Origin: Sclerotinia nivalis
Taxonomy: Eukaryota > Ascomycota > Leotiomycetes > Helotiales > Sclerotiniaceae
Reading direction: 5' to 3'
Assembly: GCA_029531795.1 (NCBI GenBank)
Contig: JAPEIS010000015.1
Location: 186,001 to 250,000 of the forward strand
Length of the DNA: 64,000 nt
The first letter of the stretch is position 1, and each line of letters begins with the position of its first letter. The notes beneath the pieces were generated by a model. It was not told where the DNA came from, made no database searches, and was given only the letters and a program-made list of their open reading frames with translations. A program made the translations under genes and the position numbers. Below are positions 12,889 through 24,652 of this stretch, piece by piece.

Positions 12889-14683
12889 TTAAGCACGTCC
12901 GGCCATACTCTGCTTTCTCTGTGGAACGCCCTGTAAAACGAACCCACTAGGTCTTCTAACCGGTGGTCCCACAATTCCTAATCCCATTTCAGAACTTCCA
13001 TTTCCATTAGTACCATTCGTACCCTCGCCCATTCCTCCCATGATTTCATCTCCACCATTCTCTCCATTCTCTATTCCCGGTGAAGTTTTCTGAGCTCCTA
13101 ATCCTTTAACTTTACAAATATTCAATGTAAATCCATTTGTAGCATTATGCAATTGTTCCCATAATCTCTCATCTCTATAACGATATTGAATTGGGTATTG
13201 AATAAGTGGTGGAACCAAGGGTTGTGGATTCCAATTTGCGAGACCGGATTGAACGGCGAGAAGTTCTTCATCTGTATCGAAAGGACCATAAAGGAGATCT
13301 TCATCTTCGAGGGGTGCATTGGCATCGATAGCTGCTTCTGTTTTTGGGTTTAGAGGTTGAGCTTTTCAAGAGGGAAAGAGGGGGAAGTAGAAATGACGAA
13401 ATTGGAAGTAAGGGAAAGAATAACATACTTTGTTGTTTGGCTTGATTTTTCTTTTGATATTGAGAAAGAAGCATATCATAAGGTAAAGTACGACCAGGAA
13501 CAGCTCTTTTAGCTCCCATAGAATGAGATTTGCAAGTTAAAGAGCGAGCGCATGGGACTCCATCTTTGAGGACTCCACATTGTCGTTCTACATCGACAGG
13601 ACCTTTAGATAGAGTTAAATTGTTAGCTAAAAGTGCTTTTTCATGTAACCTTGTTGATCTCCTGGTCTCCATGATTGGATATCTTGATAAAAATGAAACA
13701 GATGTTAAATGTAAAGTGAGTATCTGCAAGAATCGTAGGAAAACTCTTGAGATAAATAGTGAAGCCCTTTTAGAGTACGGCTCAAATCGTTCAGCCTTTT
13801 CGCACTTCCACCATCCAACCTCCCTCCTCCCCATCATTACCCCGCCGTAAATGTGAAAGAAAATCCAGTGTAGTTTTAAAAATCAAAAATGCATACCTTT
13901 TGGTTTTGGAGCCTTTGGTTTCGGCTCTTCCTTTTTCTTCTTCTGCTTCGGACCCTTCTCTCCCTCACCATCCGCCTTTCTCTTCTTTCCTTTCGCATCC
14001 CCATTATTTTTTCCCGCACTCTTTTTCGAACTCTTGAAACCACCTGGACCTTTCTCATCATCATCGTCGTCATCATCACTCCCCATCTTAGTATCTCCAT
14101 CCCCATCCACACCTTTACTTGATAATTTCTTCTTCACCTTATCCCTAGCTTCTTTCGCTTCTTTTTTCTTCAACAATTTCAACCTCTTCGTATTTAAACA
14201 TGCTTTAACATGCTTTTCCGTCGCGGACTTCAATACACTCTTTTTGCAATGCTTACAAACCTGCAAATCAGGACAATCTTCCAATGGTCTTCCTGTCGCA
14301 AAAGTTTCAAGCGCAGAATCATCCAGCATATTGACCACCGGACCTGGACTCGAAATTGTCGTACTGGGTGTATCGATTCCTTTCTTCTTCTCATCGACTA
14401 TGTAGCCTAATTAGCCACTCATCCTATAAGTCGAGTTGTAATTTCTGCGGAGAATCACCATCAATAATACTTCCTTCTCTCCAATTACCAGGTTTATTAT
14501 GTTTCGGAGGTTGTTTCTTTAATTTGATATTGCCCAATAACCTATCAACACCTCTTCGGTCTCTCTTGGGCGCGACTTTGATAGTGGTATCATCGTCACT
14601 CGCGACGGAAACTGTTGGGTTTGATTAATTATATAATTTTTCGATGGCTCAAAGAAGAAAGGATTACCTCTACTACTAGCCAT
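12889..14683 (-). CDS. sgf73: SCA7-domain protein, Sgf73-like SAGA deubiquitinase-module subunit
   Basis: Exons 14683-14668, 14611-14459, 14397-13897, 13602-13429 and 13361-12889 give 438 residues. A zinc-binding patch ([14 protein letters not shown], then HVKAC) lies in the N-terminal part, followed by a very Lys-rich acidic/basic tract. Across the fourth splice the sequence reads [15 protein letters not shown] and continues with [20 protein letters not shown] and [13 protein letters not shown], the SCA7 domain of Sgf73/ataxin-7. That domain anchors the Ubp8 deubiquitinase module to SAGA and contacts nucleosomes. The first coding exon is only 16 nt. The fourth exon follows an unusually long 294-nt intron. 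The second intron (14458-14398) has a weak donor (GTGATT), and an alternative donor about 40 nt upstream is possible. The family call is strong; that exon edge is uncertain. Confidence 0.87.
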
Positions 14684-15534
14684 ATTGTCGCGCAACTTCT
14701 AGGAGCAATGTTGCAGAATATGTGTGGTGTGTAATATTTCTTTGTAGATGATATGATGTTGTGACAATGTCGGGCGAGGCTGAGATGAACCAGGGTGGTT
14801 GATTTCGGCTCGATTCGGTAGGTTCCGGTAGTTTGGTTATCTGCAGCCTTGATCTAGACCTGTTTGTGGGGTGTGGGGATTCAAGCTTGTTTTTGGGTAG
14901 AAATCATGCCATGTCTGTCTTTTTGAAATATGTTTCTTATCTGCTGTGGGTAAAAAGATATTGACTTCTAACATTTTACATTTGATGATGGCTGGTAGCA
15001 GAACCTCAAATCATTTCTATGTGATTCAGGGGTAAGATCAACATTCTTAGGCTTTCATGGTCGTAGCACAGTACAGTAAGTAAGCAGATATTCTTTGGTC
15101 AAAATATTTAAATATCTGAGTATGATTTAATTCCTCAAATAATCTGAATGTTCTAACTTACTTGGTGAAAAATGGCTGTAAAGTCTCAAACCTCTGTATC
15201 CGGTTGAGGCAGGATAATTCCTAAGTTTTGATGATAGTCACATAATATATCTAGTAAATACCTACCTATCCTTTAGAAGTGAGTTTTCAAGATATTTAAG
15301 TCGAACAATAATATAAGATTTCCAATGATTTGAATGGAAAGTTGAAATCTCTAAATACAACTCAACATCTCGGATAATATGAATCTTCTAACTAGATTCA
15401 AGATTCGAGATTCAAAACGCTTGTGTAGTAAAGAAACCCTTTTCCCCTGCTTGAAAAGCTACGCATTTATAATCTTAAAATATATTTATTCATGATTTAT
15501 ATATATCATCTATACAGCTCTATAATCTATACCC
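14684..15534. other. AT-rich intergenic with a degenerate direct repeat
   Basis: No gene is supported. Two 20-nt copies, at 15139-15158 and 15374-15393, match at 18 of 20 positions (ATAATCTGAATGTTCTAACT and ATAATATGAATCTTCTAACT), within otherwise AT-rich DNA. The promoter of the Sgf73-like gene should lie on the left side. Confidence 0.45.
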
Positions 15535-16974
15535 CTACTTCCTCACACAACAACGCGGAGTTCCCCCTAAATACCCAAAACACAACATCGCAACCACAGC
15601 ACACATTCCCGCCACCACAGCATTCATATTCCCATACCCAATACTGTCCCTCAACGACCCAGCAATCACAGGTCCAATCGTAAATCCCGCACTAAAAACC
15701 ATACTATTCAACGCATATAACTGTGCATATGGACCCTCCTCCCCAAATAAATCCTTATTCGCTCGATGATATTTCTCCGCTACAAATGATGCTTCCACTA
15801 TACTCGGTGCTCCTATCATCGATAACCCAAGTCCGCAAAGCGATAGTAAGATACAGAAAGTTATTAAATCGTGGGTGGTATTTTCGACAGGTAATCGGAG
15901 GAGTATAAGTGGTAGGATGAAAAATGTATAGCCGACTGTTCCGATGATTTTGGGTCCGTATCTATCGACACCCATTCCGGCAACGGGTCCAAAGATTAAA
16001 GATGTAAGAACCAGAGGTGTGAAAAGTAGACCGGTTTTCAAAGCTGGAAATCCAAATAGTGATTGTGATTGTGTGGGAATGGTAGCGTCGAATACGGCAA
16101 GTATAATTGCTTGCATGAATGCTACCAATTCGGCTGTAAGTAATCTGGGCGAGGAGAGAAGAAATAGAATTGGGAATTTCTGAACGAATTCCGGAAGTTC
16201 TTTTTGGATTCTCCATGATTCGATATCGGTATCCTTTCCATTTCCCAGTAATGGCGCATCTTCTCCTTGTCCCCCATTCCCATTTCTCTCCATCCCATCA
16301 CTCCCCGTCTCATCACCATCACCATCTTCCCCATCCTCAACACCATACCTCCTCGCAACCTTCTTCTCAATCAACACACCCCTCATCAAAAAATCCAACC
16401 CCAATAACCCCATCCCCATCCCAAAAACCGCCTCACTCCCCACCTTATCATAAACCACTCCTCCTAGCACCGGCGCCACCAATTCTCCCACACTAATAAA
16501 ACTAAAAATACTCCCAATTGTCACTCCCAATTTCTCACTTCCCACTGTATCCATCACCAGCGCCAATCCAATCGTCCATACAATTGCTCCTGAAATCCCC
16601 TGAAAAATCCTCGCTGCAATTAATACCTCTATACTCTTTCCCACCATCAAAAGTATCGTGCTAGCTAGTAAAGCTCCCAATCCAATCAGAAATGGTAATT
16701 GTCTCGAAGCCCATCGATCTGCTATCCATCCCGCTGGAAATGAGAATAAAACAGAAGCTCCCGCATAACTGGCTAGTAATACTGAAGTATAATACTGTAT
16801 TTCGTCCTGTTCAACTCCTATTCTATCAGAGAGGATAAATGGAAGTATAGGCACGATGATTCCATATAGGAAAAGATCGGTAAACATGCCAATAGCCACT
16901 GTTGCGAGGATAAAGAGGGTATTGGAACGAGCCTCCAGTGCCCAGGGACGACTTGACGATGTCATTGCTGCCAT
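15535..16974 (-). CDS. MFS transporter, DHA1-type (vesicular amine/multidrug-like)
   Basis: A single uninterrupted exon of 479 residues. Hydrophobic segments begin at about residue 20 (FILATVAIGMFTDLFLYGIIVP), and the loop after the second helix reads FPAGWIADRWASRQLPF, a form of the DHA1 motif A (usually GxLADrxGrr). RIFQGISGAIVWTIGLALVMD resembles motif C neighbourhoods of drug:H+ antiporters. A long hydrophilic loop with a Gly/Asp-rich stretch (about residues 215-255) separates the two six-helix halves. The C-terminal half contains GPVAGMGVDRYGPK, the second motif-A copy. The architecture fits a 12-helix plasma- or vacuolar-membrane antiporter; the substrate cannot be read from sequence. 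It stands alone, with no partner gene close by. Codon use looks ordinary. Confidence 0.85.
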   Translation of the reverse strand: MAAMTSSSRPWALEARSNTLFILATVAIGMFTDLFLYGIIVPILPFILSDRIGVEQDEIQYYTSVLLASYAGASVLFSFPAGWIADRWASRQLPFLIGLGALLASTILLMVGKSIEVLIAARIFQGISGAIVWTIGLALVMDTVGSEKLGVTIGSIFSFISVGELVAPVLGGVVYDKVGSEAVFGMGMGLLGLDFLMRGVLIEKKVARRYGVEDGEDGDGDETGSDGMERNGNGGQGEDAPLLGNGKDTDIESWRIQKELPEFVQKFPILFLLSSPRLLTAELVAFMQAIILAVFDATIPTQSQSLFGFPALKTGLLFTPLVLTSLIFGPVAGMGVDRYGPKIIGTVGYTFFILPLILLRLPVENTTHDLITFCILLSLCGLGLSMIGAPSIVEASFVAEKYHRANKDLFGEEGPYAQLYALNSMVFSAGFTIGPVIAGSLRDSIGYGNMNAVVAGMCAVVAMLCFGYLGGTPRCCVRK

Positions 16975-18094
16975 TACATTCGTGGCGATGACAATTCGTG
17001 GTGAATCAATGTGATTAATGATAAGTGCTGAAATTTAATCAATGTTAAGAATATCACAACAAAAATATGAAAGAAAAAAATTTCGGAACTCGAAGAACAC
17101 TTGTTGCGCATGCCACACATGTAGGACTTTTCGTTTTCTTTCTCATAAATTTTTTTTCAGTGGGTAGACCCGAAGCTAGTGAGTAGATGCTGCTAACGGG
17201 ATTGATAATGGGATTGATTTCGGAATTGTCACCATATCGGAATTCAAAGATATATGACGAAAAGTGTTTGTAGGATTTTGATGGCTTTGTATATTAGTAG
17301 ATTAGTTTGTCAAGCTTCCTGTTGGTGTTGTTGTCGTGTAGGAGGTATTTTTTTTTTTTACCTGAATCCGAGATATCTACCCAGATAGGGGGAAGAGAGT
17401 TATATGTTCTCATTTCAGGCCAGCCTCGACTTGCTTTTTTACTCTTTTTAATGATTCTTTTGATGGTTCGAAATAGAATTTTGTAGGGTTATCATGTTAT
17501 TGCATCACCACAGGGACAATAAGATATCTGTGAGATATCCAGTGACTAAGCATGAAACCTACCTAGATAATAAGATCTCATATCTAACTTAAAAGACTAT
17601 TCAATTGTCAAACCTCAAAGGTCAAACCTCAAATGGGACATTAGAAAAGAGTGTTACACAATCAGAGAAGAACAAAGCAATGTGTATGATATGTCATACA
17701 TGTCATAGAACGGTATTCCGAATAAGCTCTATTTCATATCTTTTCTCTTCTTTTTTCTTCTCCTCTCAATCTTTCTCTGCATTCACAGCTACAAAACAAA
17801 TGAACTCTCACACAAAGTAAACTCCTCCACTCCTCTCCCTAAAATTTCCCTCGCTTCATATTCTTCTTAGGTATCCATAACATCTACCTCCTTTCCTCCT
17901 CCACCCCCCAGAAATCAAAGTCATAATATAAATACAAGTAAAGCTAGTCTCTGTGTAAATGAACCAAAAGACTCCCGAATTGAATCTAATCATGCTAGAA
18001 AACGAAGTCCATGATATCCATTTCTCTGTTCTTCCAACAAATGGAAAAACCACAGATGAAATTCCCCCTCGATTATTTGTCTTTGAGCCAATCA
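16975..18094. other. Intergenic
   Basis: About 1.1 kb without a supported gene between the MFS start (16974) and the Pex26-like stop (18095). It contains poly-T tracts near 17348 and 17150. A short ORF (17605-17820) has no recognisable feature. Confidence 0.5.
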
Positions 18095-19557
18095 TTAAAT
18101 ATAACTAACCTTAACCCCCATACCAATCGTCCTCTTAACTCTTCCCAATCCCTCACTCATCATCCTCCTTATCCGTTCTCGAACTTCCCTCCTTCCGAAA
18201 ACCACTACTATTCCAATCACGAAAGCTACCATCCTTAACATTACCATCGGATTCCTCAAATTAAGACTTCCCCCCATATTTTCCAGTACTAATTTCAAAT
18301 TACGCATTATGATTCCCATTTTTTCTATCATGGTTTTCTGTTTCTTTTCCTCTACTGATTTTCGAGAGTGTGGTTTGGTGGTTGATGATTTGGAAGTTTT
18401 GGATTGTCGAGGATTATTAGGTGCTGAGGATGATGTTACGGATCCGTTAGTCGCAACTGGAGTTTCGTCTTCAATTCCAAAGTCGATTTCTGAGGTTCCC
18501 CCTGCGCTTGCTTTGGCCTTTTTAGCAATTTCTTCTCGTCTCCTTTCTTCTTCTTCTCGCCGACGTCGGCTTTCTTCTATATCTCTCTTAAGTTGTTCTT
18601 CTCGGTATTCCTTCTCTAACCTTTCTCTTCTCTCTCCTTCCTCACTTTCCTCCTTGAGACTTCGTAATGCCCCAAGGAAAGCCTCTCTTCTTTCATCATC
18701 CAGAACTTCACTAATGGTAATGAATTCTTTGGCATAATCCCATTCATTATTTCGAAGTAAGACGTGCAGGGTATAGAGTTCTAGTATCTTCACTCGGGCA
18801 TTAAGATCTCTTGGTGTATCTGTTTCGGGTTGGGAGCGACGTTTAGAACTTGGGAATGGATTTGAGGTGGTAGGTGTAGAGGATTGGGACATAGAAAGGG
18901 ATGGGGTATTGGATGTTGCGAGATAGGTCTCGAGGCGTGTCTGATTAACCTTTTGGGTACGAGCATGGGCTAGGAGGAGGGTTGCTCTATCATGTTATTA
19001 GTTTCTTCCTTAATAATAGGGATATCCGGGATTCGAGAATATACCGGGAAGACGAACAAGTTTATAACGACATCTGAATCTACATCTCCTTCAATTCCGT
19101 GATATCCGTTCCTCACAACCTCTTCCCAAACTTCTCCGTCCCTGACCTTAGCGACCAGTGCTCTAAATTGACTGGTTCCAAATGCTTGTTTTCCTTCTGC
19201 TGGATCCAATTCAAGAATCGCATTCAATATTGTAAGGTATAAACTCCAGACCTTGATACGAGTAGTACGGGAAGCCTTTGATATTGGAGCCGAAGATTTC
19301 GCGGGATCATCAGGAGTTGTGTTTTCAGTATCGGAAGAAGAGGATGGTGTAATTACTGGTAAGATAGTTGAGAGCGATTCGGGTAATCGACGCGTGAGAA
19401 AGAGAGTCGAAGCTTGACGATAAGTTTTCGATATTTGAGAAGTATGACGGGACGATGAAAGGGAATGGGAAAGGGATGAATGCGACGATGAAAGTATATG
19501 TGGTGAAGATGGCTGATCTATTTGATTGATTGTCGTGATAGATCCATGGGAAGCCAT
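18095..19557 (-). CDS. pex26: Pex26/Pex15-like tail-anchored peroxisomal membrane protein
   Basis: Two exons, 19557-19058 and 18986-18095, give 463 residues. The N-terminal third is Ser-rich and then reads [30 protein letters not shown], a helical-repeat start. Joining at a non-consensus donor (GTTCGT) restores [28 protein letters not shown], which fits a TPR-like solenoid; the better-looking donor just downstream would create a stop. A charged coiled coil (about residues 290-330, Glu/Arg repeats) follows. Near the C-terminus one hydrophobic segment ([17 protein letters not shown]) is followed by a basic tail, the layout of tail-anchored Pex26/Pex15, which recruits the Pex1-Pex6 ATPases to peroxisomes. 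The assignment rests on layout and recalled resemblance to fungal PEX26, so it is moderate. The gene is divergent from the PARN-like gene. Confidence 0.65.
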
Positions 19558-19969
19558 GGTTGTTGAAGGAATAGAGTTGTAGAATTGAAAATAAAGTGGT
19601 GAATAAAGCGAAGGAAGTTGAAGACGTTTATTAGAGGGAAAGTCCTGGAATGAGGAAATGAAAGTTAAAGGACTTGTGACATTTGAAAATGTCTATGAAG
19701 GTTGTAACGAGGGAAATGTTAAAGCCTCGGTCCAATACTCAGGAAGATAGGTATGATTGAGCATGGGCGGTGTGTTGATTGATTTGATTGGTGAATTAGT
19801 GAAATTAATTATGAAAAGATTACATAAGGGTATAAATAACATAATTTTATGTCTTAATAACTTCATAACTTCACTTCACAACAACCACGAGAACAACACA
19901 ATACCTGTGAAGCAAGCAAGCAAGGAAGTGAGGTTTGATTTTATGTCTATATATATACTACCAACCAAT

Positions 19970-20002
<33 letters not shown>

Positions 20003-20413
20003 CACACTTACACATTTTGAGACAGTACAAGAGGATGAAGAACAATCATGAATATTAGTCGATAGAAAACTAGAGAATGTCTTCAAGGTAAAACACAAAA
20101 TACACAAACAAGATCAATCTTTATCAATCATCTTGTCGCCTTCCCCTTTAGCTTAACTTCCGTGTCTTTTACCTTATCAACCTGTTAGGTATCTAGAGAT
20201 CATCTTCACAGTTTTAACTTCACTCAAGATGAAAATTCTTCAACAAAACGAATAATCAGATTCACCTTAATTCTGAACTTTGGCAACTCCGCTTTTATGT
20301 GGTAACTCCCCAAATTCCAATATACCTTCTTTGATCAACAACCAGCAACCAGCAACCAGCAAGCAACCATCGACCATCAACCTCAAGTTTTTTACCATCA
20401 AATAACTACCGAT
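19558..20413. promoter_or_regulatory. Divergent promoter with a CA microsatellite
   Basis: About 856 bp between divergent starts at 19557 (-) and 20414 (+). It includes a perfect CA repeat at 19971-19995. A direct repeat of CAACCAGCAACCAGCAA type lies at about 20337-20364, just upstream of the deadenylase start. No ORF is supported. Confidence 0.55.
19971..19995. repeat. (CA)n dinucleotide microsatellite
   Basis: Uninterrupted CA repeat of about 12 units, followed by TATATATACACAC. It lies within the divergent promoter, on the side of the deadenylase gene. Confidence 0.9.
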
Positions 20414-22787
20414 ATGGAGGTTGATAGAGATAATTGGAGGCGGCTTTTGCTTCCAATTTTGAAGGATATCTCAAATGCCACCTTTGTTTCCTTCGATCTA
20501 GAAATGAGCGGTATTACTACACGACCAAAGCATAGTAACCAGGAGCGAACTCATGATGTCGGAAAACCCAGTCTTCAACAACAATACGAAGAAATTAAAG
20601 ATGCCGCCGAGACTTTCCAAGTTCTTCAAATTGGTATTACTTGTGTTGAAGAAGACCGTGACAAGGGTACGTATAACATTTCTTATCGCCACTCTTATTC
20701 TGGATGCTAACAAATTCTAGAATATTATCTTGCTAAACCATACAATATCAACCTCAGCCCATTATTCCTTTACGACAAAGTCTTCGATCTTGATCGCAAG
20801 TTCTGTTTTTCTAGTTCTGCTACTAACTTCCTTCAATCCAATGGCTTCGACATTGGTGCAGTCTTCACCAAAGGTGTTCCATACTTGTCGGAGCAAGAAG
20901 AGGCCGAAACTCGTGAGCGTTATGATCAGAGAATTGAGAGAAATGCATCAATTCCTACCATCATTTTTGATCCCAGTGATGTTGGAACGTTGGATTTCTA
21001 TCGAAGAGCTAGATCGACTATCACAGAATGGATTGAGGCAAAAGAAGTAAGTTATGTTTGTTATACCTTAGTACATCCTATACTGTTCAACCACTTCCTC
21101 CCACAAGATATTTCTTTTCAATGTTCGGGCTGGACATGAGTGCTATAAGCAGTGATATCTCTATCAACTGTCATTCATGACATCTAAATGCGCATCCGAA
21201 AATGCGTTACTTTTATGGATAATGTAAAATGTTGATGGGTTACTATTCCTAGTTACTTGCTAATATCATTTAGCCCAAGATGGCTTCTGTCAATGTGGAT
21301 AATCCCAAAGGTCCTTTGAATGGTTTCCAGCGAAGATTAGTTCATCAGCTTGTCCGTAGCGAATTCCCTCAGTGCAGATGTTTTGCTCGGTTGGAAGGAT
21401 CTTTCATGCAGGTTGAGATGATTGATGAAGATAGAGAAGCAAAGGTATGTTGAATTTATCCCTCCCCCTAACCTACTCCACCCTGGTATTCCCCATTATT
21501 AATAACGTATAGAAAACAATCGAACAATTGAAAACATTCAATCAGCGAATTGCTCAACAATCTGGGGCACGATTCATTTTCGAAGCACTTTGTGGTGGTG
21601 ACCTAACAGGTATCGACCCAATGTGGTCATACACGGTTGATGAAAGCATGCAACCTAACACTACCGACTCTTCGCGGTCTGTTCTTGAATCTGAACTTGC
21701 TGCAGTCACTAAGAAGCTTAAGAAGAAACAGCATGTTATTGTCGGTCACAACCTATTCACTGACCTTTGCTTCTTATACAAAACCTTCATCGGCACTCTT
21801 CCTGCTGGTGTAGGAGATTTTCAATCTCAAATTCACTCGCTATTTCCTTTCGTTATTGATACAAAGTATCTTGCAACTTACAATAGTGATGCTATGAATC
21901 CTCGCGTCAACCTCAAAGAGCTATTGATCCCAGTCAGTATTTTAGTTCCTTTACTCCGACATGCAAATATCATCAGATGTTTCCTACTCTGCATCATTTA
22001 CACTTCTCGATGGAGCTGAACCCTTTCCATTCTTCCCAGCCCTTCTCCTTTATTGGCAAAAACTAACATCCAAATGTTCTAGCTTCAAAAAGTACACATG
22101 CCTCTCATCCTTCTCCACGAAAAGCATACTACTTACGGCGCCGTCAATGGCAAATCTCATGAAGCCGGCTTTGATAGTGTAAGTATAAACCTATATATTT
22201 AAACCTTCCACAAAAGCACTTTTTATCCTCCCCAACCACCTTTCAGAACGAATACTAACTCCCTAATGCTCTAGTGGATGACAGCCGAACTATTCGTCAA
22301 ACTATCCGCTCAGCTTTATGCTGAACAGACAGATCTAAATCAGTATGAAAATAAAACTCATGTCAATTATAGCGAGATAGAATATGACTCAGATTCCGAT
22401 TCCGACGACCAAGAAGGATTAGGAGGCGCCTCTCTCGGTTCCCCACCCTCTAATCCTCCTATCGTAATAGCAAAGCCAAACTCAGATGCACATCGCCCAG
22501 GTGATTGGCACGCTATGCAACTCAACAATCCTTTCTCGGCGCTTAATGTTGAATATGCAGGGAAAGAGGATAAGAAGAGAAAGAAAGTGGCGTTTGGGGA
22601 TCAGATGCCTAGACAGTGGATTCCGGGTTTGGAAGAGAGTTTCTGGGAGGTTTATAGGAATAAATTGAGGGTTAATGCTGTGGAGGGGGGTGTTTGTGAT
22701 TTAGGTTGTGGGTTAAAGGGGGCCTCGAATGGTACGAGAATTGAGAGGATTAGGAAGGAGGGAAGAGGGAGGGGTGATTGGGTTTAG
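20414..22787 (+). CDS. CAF1-family 3'-5' exoribonuclease, PARN-like deadenylase
   Basis: Six exons, 20414-20666, 20721-21046, 21274-21444, 21513-21932, 22083-22178 and 22275-22787, give 592 residues. The DEDD catalytic set is visible: FDLEMSG at residues 27-33 gives D28 and E30, the same positions as in human PARN. NLFTDLCFLY supplies the third acid, and HEAGFDS in exon 5 supplies His and the last Asp. The remaining CAF1-family core (FQVLQIGITC, FNFNxxxx-like YNINLSPLF, FLQSNGFD) is in place. Such enzymes shorten poly(A) tails or trim 3' ends of small structured RNAs. The last exon carries an acidic stretch (YDSDSDSDDQE) and a C-terminal basic Gly/Arg tail. No R3H domain is evident. Whether it is a true PARN ortholog or a fungal CAF1 paralog such as Triman is not decided here. 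Confidence 0.88.
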
Positions 22788-24652
22788 GTTTTAGGAGCTG
22801 TGGTTGTGGAGGTAAGGGAAGGTGAAGGGCGAGGAATGGGAATGAGCGGAGTGATGCATATCAAAGTTTACGCGGTCTGATTTGATATGGAGGCTCGCGT
22901 TGAGATGACTTGATGCAAAGGAACGAATGGATGAAGTAGCTTCTGACGGTTCCTGAAGTAAAGGGTGGGAGGGGCGATGGCATGATCTTACATACTAGAC
23001 TAGGCTAGGTATCTATTAGAAGAAACAATCCTAGATAGATGTGTTATGAATGAATGGATGGATGAAACTATGACTCTCATATATTTATCTCTTTGTCATA
23101 TTGGCAACCATAAGAGGTGAGAGTGTATGTTCTGTGTGTGTATGTGTGTGTATGTGTGTGTATGTGTACATGCTGTGTGTGCTGCATATTACACGTACTA
23201 ACATGGAATCCCTATGAAGAATGGGAAGGTTCGATGTGTGAGAAATAGCTCGGTGAAAAATAGCTAGGTGAGAATTAGAAAGGGGGTGGGGGTGTGGGTT
23301 TGGGGAAAAGATAGGTAAATTCATGAAGTTCTTGAACTCGATGGCGTCGGATCTTCTCATCTTTAAACGAGAGGCAGGTTAGCAATAGTCCGTTCAGGCT
23401 TAATGACACAGGAATGTATTTTCTAGAGTTGTTCTGGTTAGAGATGGGCTATGGATTCGATACGACTTGAGTTGATTGATCTTTTGGATGCAGTGCGGGG
23501 TGTAGTTATTCAACACGGTTTCATCATGGAGTCTTGTGGTGACATGGTATTGTAGATGGCGTTAGGGTTAACGTCAGGGCTTTGATGTGATTGCTTTCAA
23601 ACTTGGCGTCGGAATTTTTTCTAGAAGACAGGAAAGCTGTTATGAAGGACATTATCCGATATCATGCTCTTCGTTGGGTGTCTTTTGGCGCTGGTCTGAT
23701 TTTAGATAGTGGTTTTTTCGGTGACTGATACTAACGGACTTCTTTCTATCTTTTCGAAAGTCGGCGTCGAGAGATAGACAAGACACTCCTTCTGCGAGTT
23801 AGCAATACAAAATCGCTCTTCGGGTTTTCTCTTTTGAATTGAGTAACTTTGATGACATTCACTTTGATTTGAGGATATGACGGTGTGATGAGTGGGCAAA
23901 TGTGAATAGGGATGATGTGGTGAAGAACAATCCATTCAGAGTAAACTTTGGAGTTCTTCTTCTGCATAATGAGAGCTCGCTTTTGTGGTAGTGACTGACA
24001 AGTATCTGGATGACTTGATATGATATGGATATGCAAATCATAGCTATGGGTATGCCAATGATAGGGAAGAATCGCATCGACACAGGCCAATCGGAGTTGT
24101 GTTATGGCGAAGAAGAGCAAAGAATCTTGCTTACTTTCAAATTATCCACTAGGATGAGCCTGAATCATCTATAATCGTCCTGTATCTATCGGAACATACT
24201 CCTATCGACTTCGACCAGGAAGTCATCTTCTTTCAGGGAAAGCTAGAGGACACAAATCCGGATTCTCCATGATGCCATTCAAGAAGACAGATATATATCA
24301 TTGGCTTTGTAATTATCAAAACATATTAAGAATTAGTGAGTCCGACTGGAATGTGATATCGCATTTTTTCGAGGTGGTTATATATTACCTCTGATGATGA
24401 TTGGTCGATGACGAGGTCTTGACAGATTTAAGACCCACTTTCCCACACTATTCCCCATTCACAACAGTTCCAACTGTTTTGAAGATCTCCGGAAAAGATA
24501 ACTGCGAGGATTATAGCGAGAGGTGGTTTATGTAAAATTATGGGTACGGTGAGTATATAACGAATATCAATGGTCAAGTGAACCTCTGTTGTTCTTTGCA
24601 CTTCTCATCCACATCGTCACTTTGATTATTCTACTCAAAAAGTACATCAATC
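22788..24652. other. Long intergenic spacer
   Basis: About 1.9 kb with no gene supported on either strand. A TGTGTG/TATG-rich stretch lies at about 23130-23185. The right third should include the promoter of the MFS gene at 24653. Confidence 0.5.
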
